Shown: positions 1 to 8,382, counted from the first letter of the stretch. The stretch is 64,000 nucleotides of DNA from Haloarcula amylolytica JCM 13557 (GCF_000336615.1 NZ_AOLW01000047.1:103701-167700); one strand, 5' to 3'. The notes: generated by a model from the sequence alone, not told the origin. Translations and numbers: made by a program.

Positions 1-1332
1 GCCGGCACCGGTCAGCGCGGCCGCCAGGGTGGCGAGCATATTGACGCCCTGATTGCCGACAACCGAGCCCTCGACGGTCGCACCCAGCAGACTGTCGACG
101 GTCATGCCGACCAGCCCACAGAGGAGGATGACGCCGCTGCCGACTGTGCTGATGTCCTGCGTGAGCGCGGCGATGCCGGCGATGATGCCCGCGCCGACGG
201 CCCCGGCGGCCACGCCCTGCCAGGTGACGCCGCCGTCAGTGCCCGGCTCGACGGGTTTGAGCGTCGTAATGAGTCGCGGGTTGTCGTAGAGCCCACCGAA
301 CTCACTGGAGAACGTGTCAGTCATCGCGGCGGCGACGGCCCCGGCGAAGGCATAGAAGAACAGCAGCGGGTCGACGGCGATGTGGCTCGGACTCGCCGCC
401 GCGGCGACGACGGCGAACAGCGCGACGATGGAGTTCGCGAGCACGTTCCCGCTCCCGCGTGCGCCCTCGTTCTCCTCGGCGATGCCGCGGTCCAGTTTCT
501 CCTCGTAGCGGAACTTCGTCGAGAGGCCACCGAGCGCGAAAAAGGAAATCAGCATGGCGAACCAGCCGAAACCGCCGAGCACGATGGTCAAAAAGGAGAG
601 GAGAACGCCGGTGAGCATCCCCGGGAGGGACGCCGTGTCGAGCGCGTAGGAGAGATAGCCGAGCAGCACTGTCACGGCGAGCGCGATGACGACGCGTTGT
701 GCCGTCACCGACGGGTCGAGTTCGAAAAACAGCCACAGCAGCAGTCCCACCGTGAGCATCACGAGCGGGTCGTCCCGTTCGAACAGGACCGAGCGAAGCA
801 GGGCGGCGACGAACGCGCCGCTGGCGGCGAGAAACAGCACGAGTGGCATGTCGACGGCGGCCGCTCCCTCGCCGACGGCGGCCTGAATCCGCGTTCCGAG
901 CACCTGTCCCGCGACGCCGGCGACGAAGCCGACGAGGACAAAGCCTGCGGTTGCGACCACCTCGTCGGAGCGGACGGTGTAGGCGAGTCGCTGGCCGAGG
1001 TTCCCGTAGGCGACGACGACGACGACGCCGACGAACACCGGCACCGGTAGACTGAATCGGACGGCAAGCAGCGCGAGCCCGGCGGCGGCAAGCGAGAAGG
1101 CCGCCAGGCCGTACAGTTTCCCGTCCTCGTAGTCGCCGGGGCGCGCGAACAGGTCGAACAGCCGCGAGTCCTGCCCGATGACCGTCACACCGAGCGCGGC
1201 GACGAGGACGAAGGGTGCGATAGCGGCGACAGTCGCGAGTTCGAGCGAGCGAAAGCCCGTTGCGGCCGGGACGGCGACCGCGAGGGTCCCCACGGCGGCG
1301 AACGCGCCTGCCCGACGGACTGTGCCAGTCAC
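1..1332 (-). CDS. DUF92 family integral membrane protein (C-terminal end outside window)
   Basis: The minus-strand reading frame is open from a GTG at 1332 to the window edge, giving 444 codons without a stop, so the gene is partial. The protein is almost entirely hydrophobic with many membrane segments. A conserved stretch near the visible end reads AAAMTDTFSSEFG, followed by a glycine-rich GGVTWQGVAAG segment, both typical of the DUF92 family. Family members resemble phytol/prenol kinases and CDP-archaeol-type lipid enzymes, but the exact reaction here is not shown. It lies beside two cis-prenyltransferase-type genes, so a role in isoprenoid lipid metabolism is plausible inference. The GTG start precedes VTGTVRRAG, directly before the first hydrophobic segment. 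Confidence 0.85.
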   Translation of the reverse strand, partial: MTGTVRRAGAFAAVGTLAVAVPAATGFRSLELATVAAIAPFVLVAALGVTVIGQDSRLFDLFARPGDYEDGKLYGLAAFSLAAAGLALLAVRFSLPVPVFVGVVVVVAYGNLGQRLAYTVRSDEVVATAGFVLVGFVAGVAGQVLGTRIQAAVGEGAAAVDMPLVLFLAASGAFVAALLRSVLFERDDPLVMLTVGLLLWLFFELDPSVTAQRVVIALAVTVLLGYLSYALDTASLPGMLTGVLLSFLTIVLGGFGWFAMLISFFALGGLSTKFRYEEKLDRGIAEENEGARGSGNVLANSIVALFAVVAAAASPSHIAVDPLLFFYAFAGAVAAAMTDTFSSEFGGLYDNPRLITTLKPVEPGTDGGVTWQGVAAGAVGAGIIAGIAALTQDISTVGSGVILLCGLVGMTVDSLLGATVEGSVVGNQGVNMLATLAAALTGAG

Positions 1333-1427
1333 GTCCCACCGGTATCCCCGAGAGGCACTTACCCTTTCCGAACTGCGGAGGCGACGGTACCGTGAGATTT
1401 ACTGGGGCTGTCAGCATACCGGCGGGC

Positions 1428-2036
1428 GTGGGACTATACGACCGATATCTCGCGATGCGCGTTCGGCGCAGCGACGCCGACCTGCCCGAGACGGTCGCGC
1501 TGGTGATCACCGAGCGGGACCTCCTGGGAGACGGTGCATACCGGACGTTAGAGCGGTTCTTCGACTGGGCCGTCCAGTACGGGACCGACACAGTCGTCGT
1601 CTACGTGAGCGTCCTCGACGAGGAAGCGATTCCGACGCTCCAGCGCGAACTCGAAAGCGTCACCGCGCCACGGGAGATAGCGGTCAGAGTACCGGACGAC
1701 GAGACGACGGCCGACGCCCCGATCCAGATTTCCATCGGCCTCGGCGGACAGTCGGAGTTCGCGACGGCCGTCCAGAAGCTCGCGGAAGACGTCGACGAGG
1801 GGTCACTCGACCCGGCCGACATCGACGAGGCCGCGGTCGAGGAGCATCTCGTCTTCCCGACCGACCCGGATCTGGTTATCAAGACCGGGGCCGAACGGCT
1901 CTCGGATTTCATGATCTGGCAGTCCGTGTACTCGGAACTGTACTTCACCGACGTGAACTGGCAGAACTTCAGACTGCGGGACTACTTGCGGGCGCTGCGG
2001 GATTATCAGGAGCGGCAGCGCCGGTTCGGGCGGTAA
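1428..2036 (+). CDS. Degenerate cis-prenyltransferase (UppS-family) protein
   Basis: A 202-residue protein. Its C-terminal third matches the UppS family signature: PDLVIKTGAERLSDFMIWQ followed by SVYSELYFTDVNW. The N-terminal catalytic motif of the family (MDGN with the essential Asp) is missing: at the equivalent place it reads ALVITERDLLG. It is also shorter than the usual 240-300 residues. The start is taken as GTG 1428 (VGLYDRYLAM); longer in-frame extensions run into the divergent DUF92 gene. It converges on the canonical uppS with a 4-base gap. By family logic it is either an inactive paralog or a non-catalytic partner of UppS, as NgBR/Nus1 is for eukaryotic cis-prenyltransferases; that role is inference. 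Confidence 0.8.
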   Translation: MGLYDRYLAMRVRRSDADLPETVALVITERDLLGDGAYRTLERFFDWAVQYGTDTVVVYVSVLDEEAIPTLQRELESVTAPREIAVRVPDDETTADAPIQISIGLGGQSEFATAVQKLAEDVDEGSLDPADIDEAAVEEHLVFPTDPDLVIKTGAERLSDFMIWQSVYSELYFTDVNWQNFRLRDYLRALRDYQERQRRFGR

Positions 2037-2040
2037 GAGG

Positions 2041-2955
2041 TCAGTCCGCGAGGTCGTACTCTTCGTCGAGTTGCTCGCGCTCGGTACTCGGGAGCGCGTC
2101 CCGGAACCGTCCGAGCATCCGTTTGGCCGTCGGCAGTTCCGACTGCTCGATGGCACGGACCAGCGCGAGCGACCGCTCGGCACGGGTCGTCCGCCAGGAC
2201 TGCTCGCGGTTCTGGTACGTCCGGATCGCCCGCAGGAAGTCGACTTTCCGGAACTCGGGCCAGTAGGGGGTACAGAAGAACGTGGCGGCCTCGTTGCCGT
2301 TGGCGTGCCACGGCAGGAAGTTCGAAGTGCGTTCGTCGCCGCCGGTCCGGACGATGAGGTCGACGTCGCGGGTCGGCCCCTCGTAGAGCCGCGCTTCGAT
2401 AGTCTCCGCGGAGACATCCGTCGGGTCGAGAGTGCCGTCTTCGACGGCGGTGGCGACGTTGCGGGCCGCGCCGAGCAGTTCGGCCCGGCCGCCGTAGGCC
2501 AGCGCGATGTTGAGGTTGAGCTGGTCGTACTGGGCGGTTCGCCCTTCAGCGTAGTCGATAGCGTCTCGGACCCGCTCGGGTAGCATCTCGGTCTCGCCGA
2601 TGGCGCGGATGCAGACGCCGGCATCGTGGACCCGGTCGGCGTCGGCGAAGCCCCGGAGTTTCTGCTCGACGAGGTCGAAGAGATACTCTCGTTGCTCTTT
2701 CGGCCTGTCGAAGTTCTCCGTCGAGAAGGTGTACAGCGTCACCTCTCGAATGTCGAGTTCGTCACACCAGTTTAGCAGAGCCTCGGCCGTCTCGACGCCC
2801 TCGCTGTGGCCCTGCGTCGTCTCGACGCCCTGTTTGCGGGCGTAGCGTCGGTTCCCGTCCATAATGACGGCGACGTGGTCCGGCGTTCCCGACAGTTCCC
2901 ACTGGAGTAATCGCTCGTAGGCCGCATATCCCAGTCGCTTCCCCCTCGATAGCAT
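2041..2955 (-). CDS. uppS: Polyprenyl diphosphate synthase, cis-type (UppS)
   Basis: A 304-residue cis-prenyltransferase that adds isopentenyl units to an allylic diphosphate to make the long polyprenyl carrier used for glycosylation and cell-surface assembly. The motif HVAVIMDGNRRYARKQG near residues 27-43 carries the catalytic Asp (D33). ALAYGGRAEL and VDLIVRTGGDERTSNFLPW are the other family signatures. The usual SELYF segment is replaced by NEAATFFCTPYWPEF, as in archaeal UppS. I place the start at ATG 2955 because a TATA-like TTATTGAG at 2976-2983 sits about 26 bases upstream, which fits a leaderless transcript. ATG 2967 or GTG 2976 are possible alternatives. It is convergent with the degenerate paralog. 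Confidence 0.93.
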   Translation of the reverse strand: MLSRGKRLGYAAYERLLQWELSGTPDHVAVIMDGNRRYARKQGVETTQGHSEGVETAEALLNWCDELDIREVTLYTFSTENFDRPKEQREYLFDLVEQKLRGFADADRVHDAGVCIRAIGETEMLPERVRDAIDYAEGRTAQYDQLNLNIALAYGGRAELLGAARNVATAVEDGTLDPTDVSAETIEARLYEGPTRDVDLIVRTGGDERTSNFLPWHANGNEAATFFCTPYWPEFRKVDFLRAIRTYQNREQSWRTTRAERSLALVRAIEQSELPTAKRMLGRFRDALPSTEREQLDEEYDLAD

Positions 2956-3048
2956 CGTTGTATACATTTCAACCACTCAATAAGGGCTTTGTGGAAGGGA
3001 CCGGGTACAGTTATTTCCCTCCTAATCTGGCGAAATATATGCGCATAG

Positions 3049-3058
3049 TTTTAATATA
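3049..3058 (+). promoter_or_regulatory. TATA box of the cold-shock gene pair
   Basis: TTTTAATATA is centred about 29 bases before the ATG of the first cold-shock gene, a typical haloarchaeal promoter giving a near-leaderless mRNA. The whole preceding stretch (3030-3060) is AT-rich relative to the surrounding genes. Confidence 0.6.
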
Positions 3059-3082
3059 CCCCGGCTTAACGTTCAAATTGCA

Positions 3083-3277
3083 ATGGCGACCGGTACGGTA
3101 GACTTCTTCAACGACACAGGCGGTTACGGGTTCATCGATACCGAAGACTCCGACGAGGACGTCTTCTTCCACATGGAGGACATCGAAGGTCCTGACCTCG
3201 AGGAGGGGCAAGAAGTGGAATTCGAGATCGAGCAGGCCGACAAAGGCCCGCGCGCGAAAAACCTCACGCGGCTGTAA
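3083..3277 (+). CDS. cspA: Cold-shock domain protein (copy 1)
   Basis: A 64-residue single cold-shock domain (OB-fold) protein. It starts [18 protein letters not shown], matching the KGTVKWFN...GFGFI signature (RNP1), with the second RNP motif EDVFFHMED. Such proteins bind single-stranded RNA or DNA and act as RNA chaperones. It is more acidic than bacterial relatives, as expected in a halophile. It is the first gene of a tandem pair, separated from copy 2 by only two bases, so both are surely co-transcribed. Confidence 0.95.
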   Translation: MATGTVDFFNDTGGYGFIDTEDSDEDVFFHMEDIEGPDLEEGQEVEFEIEQADKGPRAKNLTRL

Positions 3278-3279
3278 CC

Positions 3280-3474
3280 ATGGCGACAGGCACTGTAGAC
3301 TTCTTCAACGATACGGGTGGCTACGGTTTCATCGAAACCGACGATGCCGACGAAGACGTGTTCTTCCACATGGAAGACGTCGGCGGCCCGGACCTAGAAG
3401 AAGGGCAAGAAGTCGAATTCGACATCGAACAGGCAGACAAAGGCCCGCGGGCGAAGAACCTCACGCGACTGTAA
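3280..3474 (+). CDS. cspA: Cold-shock domain protein (copy 2)
   Basis: A second 64-residue cold-shock domain protein, identical to its upstream neighbour at 58 of 64 positions by my count (changes at residues 19, 21, 23, 34, 35 and 48, mostly conservative Asp/Glu swaps). It begins two bases after the stop of copy 1 and is followed at once by a hairpin with a T-run. The high similarity indicates a recent tandem duplication or ongoing gene conversion. Confidence 0.95.
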   Translation: MATGTVDFFNDTGGYGFIETDDADEDVFFHMEDVGGPDLEEGQEVEFDIEQADKGPRAKNLTRL

Positions 3475-3493
3475 GCGAGAACGGCTCGCTTTT
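3474..3493 (+). terminator. Hairpin terminator after the cold-shock pair
   Basis: AGCGAG / CTCGCT form a six-base stem with a five-base loop, overlapping the stop codon of the second cold-shock gene and followed directly by TTT. This would end the bicistronic transcript. Confidence 0.6.
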
Positions 3494-3649
3494 CAACGGG
3501 TTCGCGACTGACCGAGCGGCGCTACTCGGCAGCGCGTGGGTTCCCACCGCTGTCGCTGTGCCACCTCTCGGACCGAATATCTTCGGGTAGAGCCCGACCA
3601 GCGCTTGGAATCCGAAGTGTCTTAGGGACAGCAACACCGACCGCATGGT

Positions 3650-4060
3650 ATGAGCGAGGCCGACGCACTCGACGACGACCTTTACCGCCGGACCAAACAA
3701 CTGCTTGAGCCCGGCGAGATCCAACTCAACGGCGCTGTCGTCCACACGGAGTACGACGGCAGCGACGAGATCGAGATGATGCAGGCCACCATCGAGGTCG
3801 GCGAACTCATCGCCGAGGGCGCGGGCTTGGACCCGAAGGACACGTACGTCTACTCCGGTAGCGACGATCCGGAGTTCGCGTCGAACCAGCATCAGGGCCT
3901 CACGCTGGACGACGAAGAGTTCGTCTGGGAGTGCCAGCAGCTCCTGCGTAACAGTTCCTTTGACCTGGTGTTCTACTACGAGGCCAGCGCCGACCACGAC
4001 GGCATTCTCGAAGCTATCGAGGACGCTGGCTACGCGGTAACCGGTGTCGAAGGCGAGTAA
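3650..4060 (+). CDS. Conserved haloarchaeal protein of unknown function (DUF5778-like)
   Basis: A 136-residue soluble acidic protein starting MSEADALDDDLYRRTKQLLE. It has no membrane segment, no cysteines arranged for metal binding and no nucleotide-binding loop. I recall it as a haloarchaea-restricted family (DUF5778), but that name is from memory. It stands alone on the plus strand between the cold-shock pair and a convergent zinc-ribbon gene, whose stop lies five bases after its own. Function unknown. Confidence 0.8.
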   Translation: MSEADALDDDLYRRTKQLLEPGEIQLNGAVVHTEYDGSDEIEMMQATIEVGELIAEGAGLDPKDTYVYSGSDDPEFASNQHQGLTLDDEEFVWECQQLLRNSSFDLVFYYEASADHDGILEAIEDAGYAVTGVEGE

Positions 4061-4065
4061 CCGCG

Positions 4066-4356
4066 TCAGTCGCCAGTCGCCAGCCGTTCCTGGCAGTTGT
4101 GACAGTAGGTGTAGTCGGGGCCGTTCGCTGCGCCACAGATGCGACAGGTCGTGGCCTCGACGGCGGCCTGTTCGAAGTAGGCGTTGAGCTGGCCGGTGTC
4201 GCGACCGTTGCGTCGGCCGCTGAACTGCTCGACCAGCGTGTCGTGTGCGGCGTAGTCCATGAGCCGAAACATCAGCACGAACCACAGCGGCACCCCTATC
4301 AGGACGAACAGGTAGACCAGCAGCCGGACCGCCAGTTCGGCTGTCGAGATTGCCAC
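4066..4356 (-). CDS. Membrane-anchored zinc-ribbon protein
   Basis: A 96-residue protein with one strong N-terminal transmembrane segment (LLVYLFVLIGVPLWFVLMF, residues 11-29) and a C-terminal zinc ribbon CRICG-x7-TYCHNC. The start is GTG 4356 (VAISTAELAV). ATG codons upstream are out of frame. Small anchored zinc ribbons of this kind are common in haloarchaea and have no defined function. It is divergent from the siroheme decarboxylase gene, with about 100 bases between them holding both promoters. Confidence 0.75.
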   Translation of the reverse strand: MAISTAELAVRLLVYLFVLIGVPLWFVLMFRLMDYAAHDTLVEQFSGRRNGRDTGQLNAYFEQAAVEATTCRICGAANGPDYTYCHNCQERLATGD

Positions 4357-4456
4357 ATGTGAGCTAGGGGCGGAAGGGGGTAAAACGCTCCGACGACCCG
4401 GACATGGTACCGGCTGTCCCGGACTGTTTTTATTCGCAGGCCCCCCAGATTCGGGC

Positions 4457-5512
4457 ATGAGCGAAGACCTCGGGACGGTAGACCGGGCGGTGTTGAACGC
4501 CTTCCAGGGCGGCTTCCCGGTCGTCGAACGGCCGTTCGAACCGGCCGCGGCGGCCCTCGCCGACCACGGCGTCGACATCGACGCGGACGAGCTGTTAGCA
4601 CGCGTACAGGATCTCGACGACGCGGGCGTGCTCACGCGGTTCGGAGCACTCATCAACGCCGAAGCTATCGGCGGCACCGCGACGCTTGTCGCAACCCACG
4701 CCCCCGAGGACAGCTACGACGACCACGCCGAGATGATAAACGCACACCCGGAGGTCGCGCACAACTACGAGCGCGAGCACCCGCATCTGAATATGTGGTT
4801 CGTTCTCTCGGTGGCCGAGGAAGGACGGGTCGAGGAGGTCCTGGCCGAGATCGAGGCCGAAACCGGCGAGGAGACGTACAACCTCCCGAAACAGCAGGAG
4901 TTCCACGTCGGCGCGAAGTTCCCCGTCGAGGGGCCACAGACCCAGGCCATCGACTGTTCGGACCTGGGGCCGGACGTGACACCGACCGAGCAGCGGTCGC
5001 TCACCGCCGACGAACTGGACCTGGTACTGGCGATTCAGGACGGCCTCCCGGTCACTGCCACGCCGTACGCCGACGTGGCCGACGAAATCGACGCCGACGT
5101 CGACTGGGTACTGGAAACGATACAGCGGTTCAACGTGGAGGGGAAAGTCCGACGCGTCGGGGTCATCCCGAACCACTACGCGCTTGGCTACAGCGAGAAC
5201 GGGATGACCGTCTGGGACGTCCCCGACGAGGTCATCGACGAGGTCGGTCCGGCCATCGCCGAGTTCGACTTCGTGACCCACTGCTACGAGCGGCCGCGCC
5301 ACGACGGCGTCTGGCCGTACAACTTCTTCGCGATGACCCACGGGCGAAGCGAGGCGGAGAGTCAGGAGCGCATCCAGCAGGTCCGCGACCGGATGGCCGA
5401 CCACTGGGACGTGTCCGAGGACGACTGGGACACGCTGTTCTCGACGCGCATCCTGAAGAAGACGGGTATCAGGCTGGACGAACGAGCGCGGCAGAACACA
5501 GAGACGGCGTGA
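4457..5512 (+). CDS. ahbAB: Siroheme decarboxylase, AhbA/AhbB-type fusion
   Basis: A 351-residue protein made of two related Lrp/AsnC-like halves (about 1-160 and 175-351), each with a winged-helix part and an effector-like part. In other archaea and sulfate reducers the siroheme decarboxylase is a complex of two such proteins, AhbA and AhbB, which remove two acetate carboxyls from siroheme to give 12,18-didecarboxysiroheme in the alternative heme pathway. Here both halves sit in one chain. Conserved motifs include the YEREHPHLNMWFV segment of the first half and HCYERP...WPYNFFAMTHG of the second. sirC and hemA follow on the same strand, supporting a heme role over a transcription factor role. 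Confidence 0.88.
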   Translation: MSEDLGTVDRAVLNAFQGGFPVVERPFEPAAAALADHGVDIDADELLARVQDLDDAGVLTRFGALINAEAIGGTATLVATHAPEDSYDDHAEMINAHPEVAHNYEREHPHLNMWFVLSVAEEGRVEEVLAEIEAETGEETYNLPKQQEFHVGAKFPVEGPQTQAIDCSDLGPDVTPTEQRSLTADELDLVLAIQDGLPVTATPYADVADEIDADVDWVLETIQRFNVEGKVRRVGVIPNHYALGYSENGMTVWDVPDEVIDEVGPAIAEFDFVTHCYERPRHDGVWPYNFFAMTHGRSEAESQERIQQVRDRMADHWDVSEDDWDTLFSTRILKKTGIRLDERARQNTETA

Positions 5513-5558
5513 CCGTGTCCGCTTGGTGTAGCAGCGCCAGATCAGGAGGGGAGCACCG

Positions 5559-6206
5559 ATGATTCCGCTGATGCACGACTTCGAAGGCGAGACGGTACTC
5601 GTCGTCGGCGGCGGTCCGGTCGGCGCGCGCAAGGCCCGAACGTTCGCCGCGGAGGCGAGCGTCGTCGTCCTCAGCCCCGAGTTCGCCGACCGGGCGTTCG
5701 CGGACGCGGAAAAGGTCCGGGCTGCCCCGACTCCTGAGGACGCCACAGAGTGGGTCGAGCGGACCGACCCGGCGCTGGTCGTCGCCGCGACGGACGACTC
5801 GGACCTGAACGACGCCTTCACCGCGGCTGCCAAGGACCACGGCGCGTTCGTCAACCGGGCCGACGACCACGGCGACCAGTCGTTCGGCAACGTCGTCGTT
5901 CCGGCGACGGTGCGGGACGACCCGGTGACGCTGGCGATTGCGACCGGTGGGCGCGCGCCGGCGCTGTCGAAACACCTCCGCGAGCGTTTCGAAGACGAGT
6001 TCGGAAACGCCGGTCTGATGGCGGAACTCGCCGGCGACCTCCGTGAGGACCTGCGCGATCGGGGGGTCCCGCCGACCGAACGGCGTGACGCCGTCAGGTT
6101 CGTTGTCAGGTCACGGGAAGTTTGGAAGGCTTTAGATAGTGGCAGGTACAAGGGAGAGCAAGTAGCTAGAGACGTGATCGGAGAGTTACCTGGTGATCAA
6201 ACGTGA
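5559..6206 (+). CDS. sirC: Precorrin-2 dehydrogenase / sirohydrochlorin ferrochelatase-like
   Basis: A 215-residue protein of the CysG N-terminal/SirC family, which oxidises precorrin-2 to sirohydrochlorin with NAD and in some members inserts iron. The Rossmann loop GGGPVGARKA is at residues 17-26, and VVAATDD with FVNRADD follow as in the family. ATG 5559 is preceded by a purine-rich AGGAGG sequence, an unusually good Shine-Dalgarno for a haloarchaeon, as expected for an internal operon gene. It sits 46 bases after the siroheme decarboxylase gene and overlaps hemA by four bases. Confidence 0.92.
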   Translation: MIPLMHDFEGETVLVVGGGPVGARKARTFAAEASVVVLSPEFADRAFADAEKVRAAPTPEDATEWVERTDPALVVAATDDSDLNDAFTAAAKDHGAFVNRADDHGDQSFGNVVVPATVRDDPVTLAIATGGRAPALSKHLRERFEDEFGNAGLMAELAGDLREDLRDRGVPPTERRDAVRFVVRSREVWKALDSGRYKGEQVARDVIGELPGDQT

Positions 6207-7549
6207 GAGGGGACACTGGTGCAATCGTTGGGGTCTGTATCTCCCATGAGCGCGCGAGCGTCGACCAATTAGAGACCGCTGCGGCGGACAGCGAGCGCCA
6301 CGCCGTCGAATCCCTGCTCGCCAACCCCGCGGTCGAAGAGGCGATTGCGCTGCAGACGTGTAACCGTACCGAGGGGTACGTTGTCGTCTCTGATCACGAG
6401 GACGGGCTCGACGCACTCGAACTGTTCACCCGCGCCGTGCCCGAAGATGTCGTCGTCGAGATGGGTCACGAGGAGAGTCTCCGCCACTTGCTCCGGGTAG
6501 CCGCCGGGCTCGAATCGATTGTGCTGGGCGAGGACCAGATCCTCGGCCAGCTCCGGACCGCCTACGAGACCGCCCGCGGCGTTGGCGGCATCGGGCCGAT
6601 GCTGGAAGACGGTGTCACGAAAGCGATTCACGTCGGCGAGCGCGCCCGCACGGAGACGAAGATCAACGAGGGTGTCGTCTCGATTGCCTCCGCCGCGGTG
6701 CGCCTTCTCAAACAGGAGAGTTCGCTGGCGGACGGGACCGCGCTCGTCGTCGGGGCTGGCGAGATGGGCCAACTCGCTGCGGATGCGCTCAGCGAGGAGG
6801 TAGACCGGCTGCTCGTGGCCAATCGGACAGTGCCACACGCCGAGCACGTCGCCGAATCGGTCGACATCGACGCCAGCGCGGTTGCGCTCGACGGCATCGA
6901 AGCGGCCGTCTCCGAGGCCAGTGCCGTCATTTCGGCGACGGGAAGCGGCGACCAGGTGTTCGATATCGGGACGTTCAGCGACGTTGGCGAGGTTTCTATC
7001 GTCGACATCGCACAGCCGCGTGACGTCCCGGCCGGGGCGGACCGACTCCCGTCGGTGACGGTGTACGACCTCGACGCGCTGGAGTCGGTGACCGCCGAAA
7101 CGCGCAACAAGCGACAGCGAGCCGCGGAAGCGGTCGAGCGCATCGTCGACGAGGAGTTCGACCGCCTGCTCACGCAGTACAAGCGCAAGCGCGCTGACAG
7201 GGTCATCTCGACGATGTATGAGAGCGCCGAACAGGTCAAGGCAGCCGAGATAAACAGCGCGCTCTCGGCGGCTGACTTCGACGATGACCAGGCGGAAGTC
7301 GTCGAAGCGATGGCCGACGCCATCGTCTCGCAGATCCTCGCCGCGCCGACCAAGAGCCTCCGCGACGCCGCGGAGGAGGACGACTGGTCAACGATTCATA
7401 CGGCGCTCCAGTTGTTCGACCCGGACTTCGGCGGCCCGGACCAGGCCACCCCGCCCGAGTTCACCCAGGGCATGTCGGTCGACGACATCCCCGACGGCAT
7501 GCGCGACGAGATCCCGAACGCGATGCTCGACCGGCTCTCCGACGACTGA
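6203..7549 (+). CDS. hemA: Glutamyl-tRNA reductase
   Basis: A 448-residue glutamyl-tRNA reductase, which reduces Glu-tRNA(Glu) with NADPH to glutamate-1-semialdehyde, the first committed step of tetrapyrrole synthesis. The catalytic cysteine lies in ALQTCNRTEGYVV (C53). LGEDQILGQLRTAYE and the NADPH loop VVGAGEMGQL follow in family order, and the C-terminal helical dimerisation region is complete. The GTG start overlaps the sirC stop (GTGA), which decides the start. Third gene of the heme operon. Confidence 0.96.
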   Translation: MRGDTGAIVGVCISHERASVDQLETAAADSERHAVESLLANPAVEEAIALQTCNRTEGYVVVSDHEDGLDALELFTRAVPEDVVVEMGHEESLRHLLRVAAGLESIVLGEDQILGQLRTAYETARGVGGIGPMLEDGVTKAIHVGERARTETKINEGVVSIASAAVRLLKQESSLADGTALVVGAGEMGQLAADALSEEVDRLLVANRTVPHAEHVAESVDIDASAVALDGIEAAVSEASAVISATGSGDQVFDIGTFSDVGEVSIVDIAQPRDVPAGADRLPSVTVYDLDALESVTAETRNKRQRAAEAVERIVDEEFDRLLTQYKRKRADRVISTMYESAEQVKAAEINSALSAADFDDDQAEVVEAMADAIVSQILAAPTKSLRDAAEEDDWSTIHTALQLFDPDFGGPDQATPPEFTQGMSVDDIPDGMRDEIPNAMLDRLSDD

Positions 7550-7590
7550 CCACGCCCACCTTTTTGCCCACGCCGCCCGACGTAGCCGAT

Positions 7591-7869
7591 ATGGCAGACC
7601 TGCTCTCTGATGCAGAGATTAGCGACCGGCTACCCGAGGAGTGGACCCGCGACGGCGACGAAATCGTTCGCGTCTTCGAGTTCGACGGCTATCTGGACGC
7701 GTCGGGCTTTCTGAGCGCCGCGGCCGGCCTCGCTGAGGACGCGTGGCACCACCCGGAGATGACCATCCGCTGGGGCGAGGTCGAAGTCCGACTCACGACC
7801 CACGACGCCGGTGGCATCACCGAGAACGACATCGACCTCGCCGAACGGCTGAACGGCATCCACGACTGA
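7591..7869 (+). CDS. Pterin-4a-carbinolamine dehydratase
   Basis: A 92-residue PCD/DCoH family protein that dehydrates 4a-hydroxytetrahydropterin. The family motif is visible in AWHHPEMTIRWGEVEVRLTTHD, with the HHPE core, and in GGITENDIDLAERLN. The start is ATG 7591; a T-rich element CCTTTTTGCC about 30 bases upstream serves as a TATA-like box. No aromatic amino acid hydroxylase is nearby, so a role in cofactor recycling for another pterin enzyme, or in transcription-factor stabilisation, cannot be excluded. Confidence 0.9.
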   Translation: MADLLSDAEISDRLPEEWTRDGDEIVRVFEFDGYLDASGFLSAAAGLAEDAWHHPEMTIRWGEVEVRLTTHDAGGITENDIDLAERLNGIHD

Positions 7870-7873
7870 CGGC

Positions 7874-8299
7874 GTGACCGTGGACACGACCGACGGACTC
7901 GCTTCGCTCCGGCCGACCGAGCCCGACAGCGCGACCGCACGATACGTCTTCCGGGTCGAAATCCGACTGGAGCCGGACGCGGACGGGCTGTGGACCGACC
8001 CCGACCGGTTCGAGACGACGCTGTACCGGGCGGCTGACGATCCGGGGACCAGCGGGTGGCTGTTCTTCCGTGACACGCTCTGGCGTGGCGAACTCGCTGA
8101 CGAACCGCACTTCCGTCGGCTCGTCGCGGACGAACTCGGCTGTCCGGTCGTCTCGGCGTCGTTCAGCGAACTCCGGACTGACGAGGCGTATTTCGACGCG
8201 CTGAAAGCCGAAATCGCCGACGACCTGGCCCTGTTCAACGCCGACTCGGTCAGCGAGGTGCTCACCAAGTACCTCGGCAGTTCAGTTCGTGTGGCGTGA
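7874..8299 (+). CDS. LWR-salt family protein
   Basis: A 141-residue soluble acidic protein belonging to the halophile family named for its Leu-Trp-Arg motif, seen here in FRDTLWRGELAD. The start is GTG 7874, four bases after the stop of the pterin dehydratase gene, so the two are co-transcribed. No catalytic motif or membrane segment is visible. Function unknown; the family appears confined to halophilic archaea. Confidence 0.85.
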   Translation: MTVDTTDGLASLRPTEPDSATARYVFRVEIRLEPDADGLWTDPDRFETTLYRAADDPGTSGWLFFRDTLWRGELADEPHFRRLVADELGCPVVSASFSELRTDEAYFDALKAEIADDLALFNADSVSEVLTKYLGSSVRVA

Positions 8300-8374
8300 A
8301 ACGAACTGTCGCTTCGTAGTCAGTGTCTATAGCGGCGTTATACGCAGCAAAACTAGTCGTAGGGCCCGAAAGAC

Positions 8375-8382
8375 TTTATTAG
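8375..8382 (+). promoter_or_regulatory. TATA box of the HAD hydrolase gene
   Basis: TTTATTAG, centred 29 bases before ATG 8408, in a locally AT-rich stretch. The spacing predicts a leaderless transcript starting at or near the start codon. Confidence 0.55.

Noticed and set aside
317..1591. Long arginine-rich minus-strand ORF
   Set aside because: It is the antisense-frame shadow of the DUF92 gene, with no domain signal and extreme Arg content.
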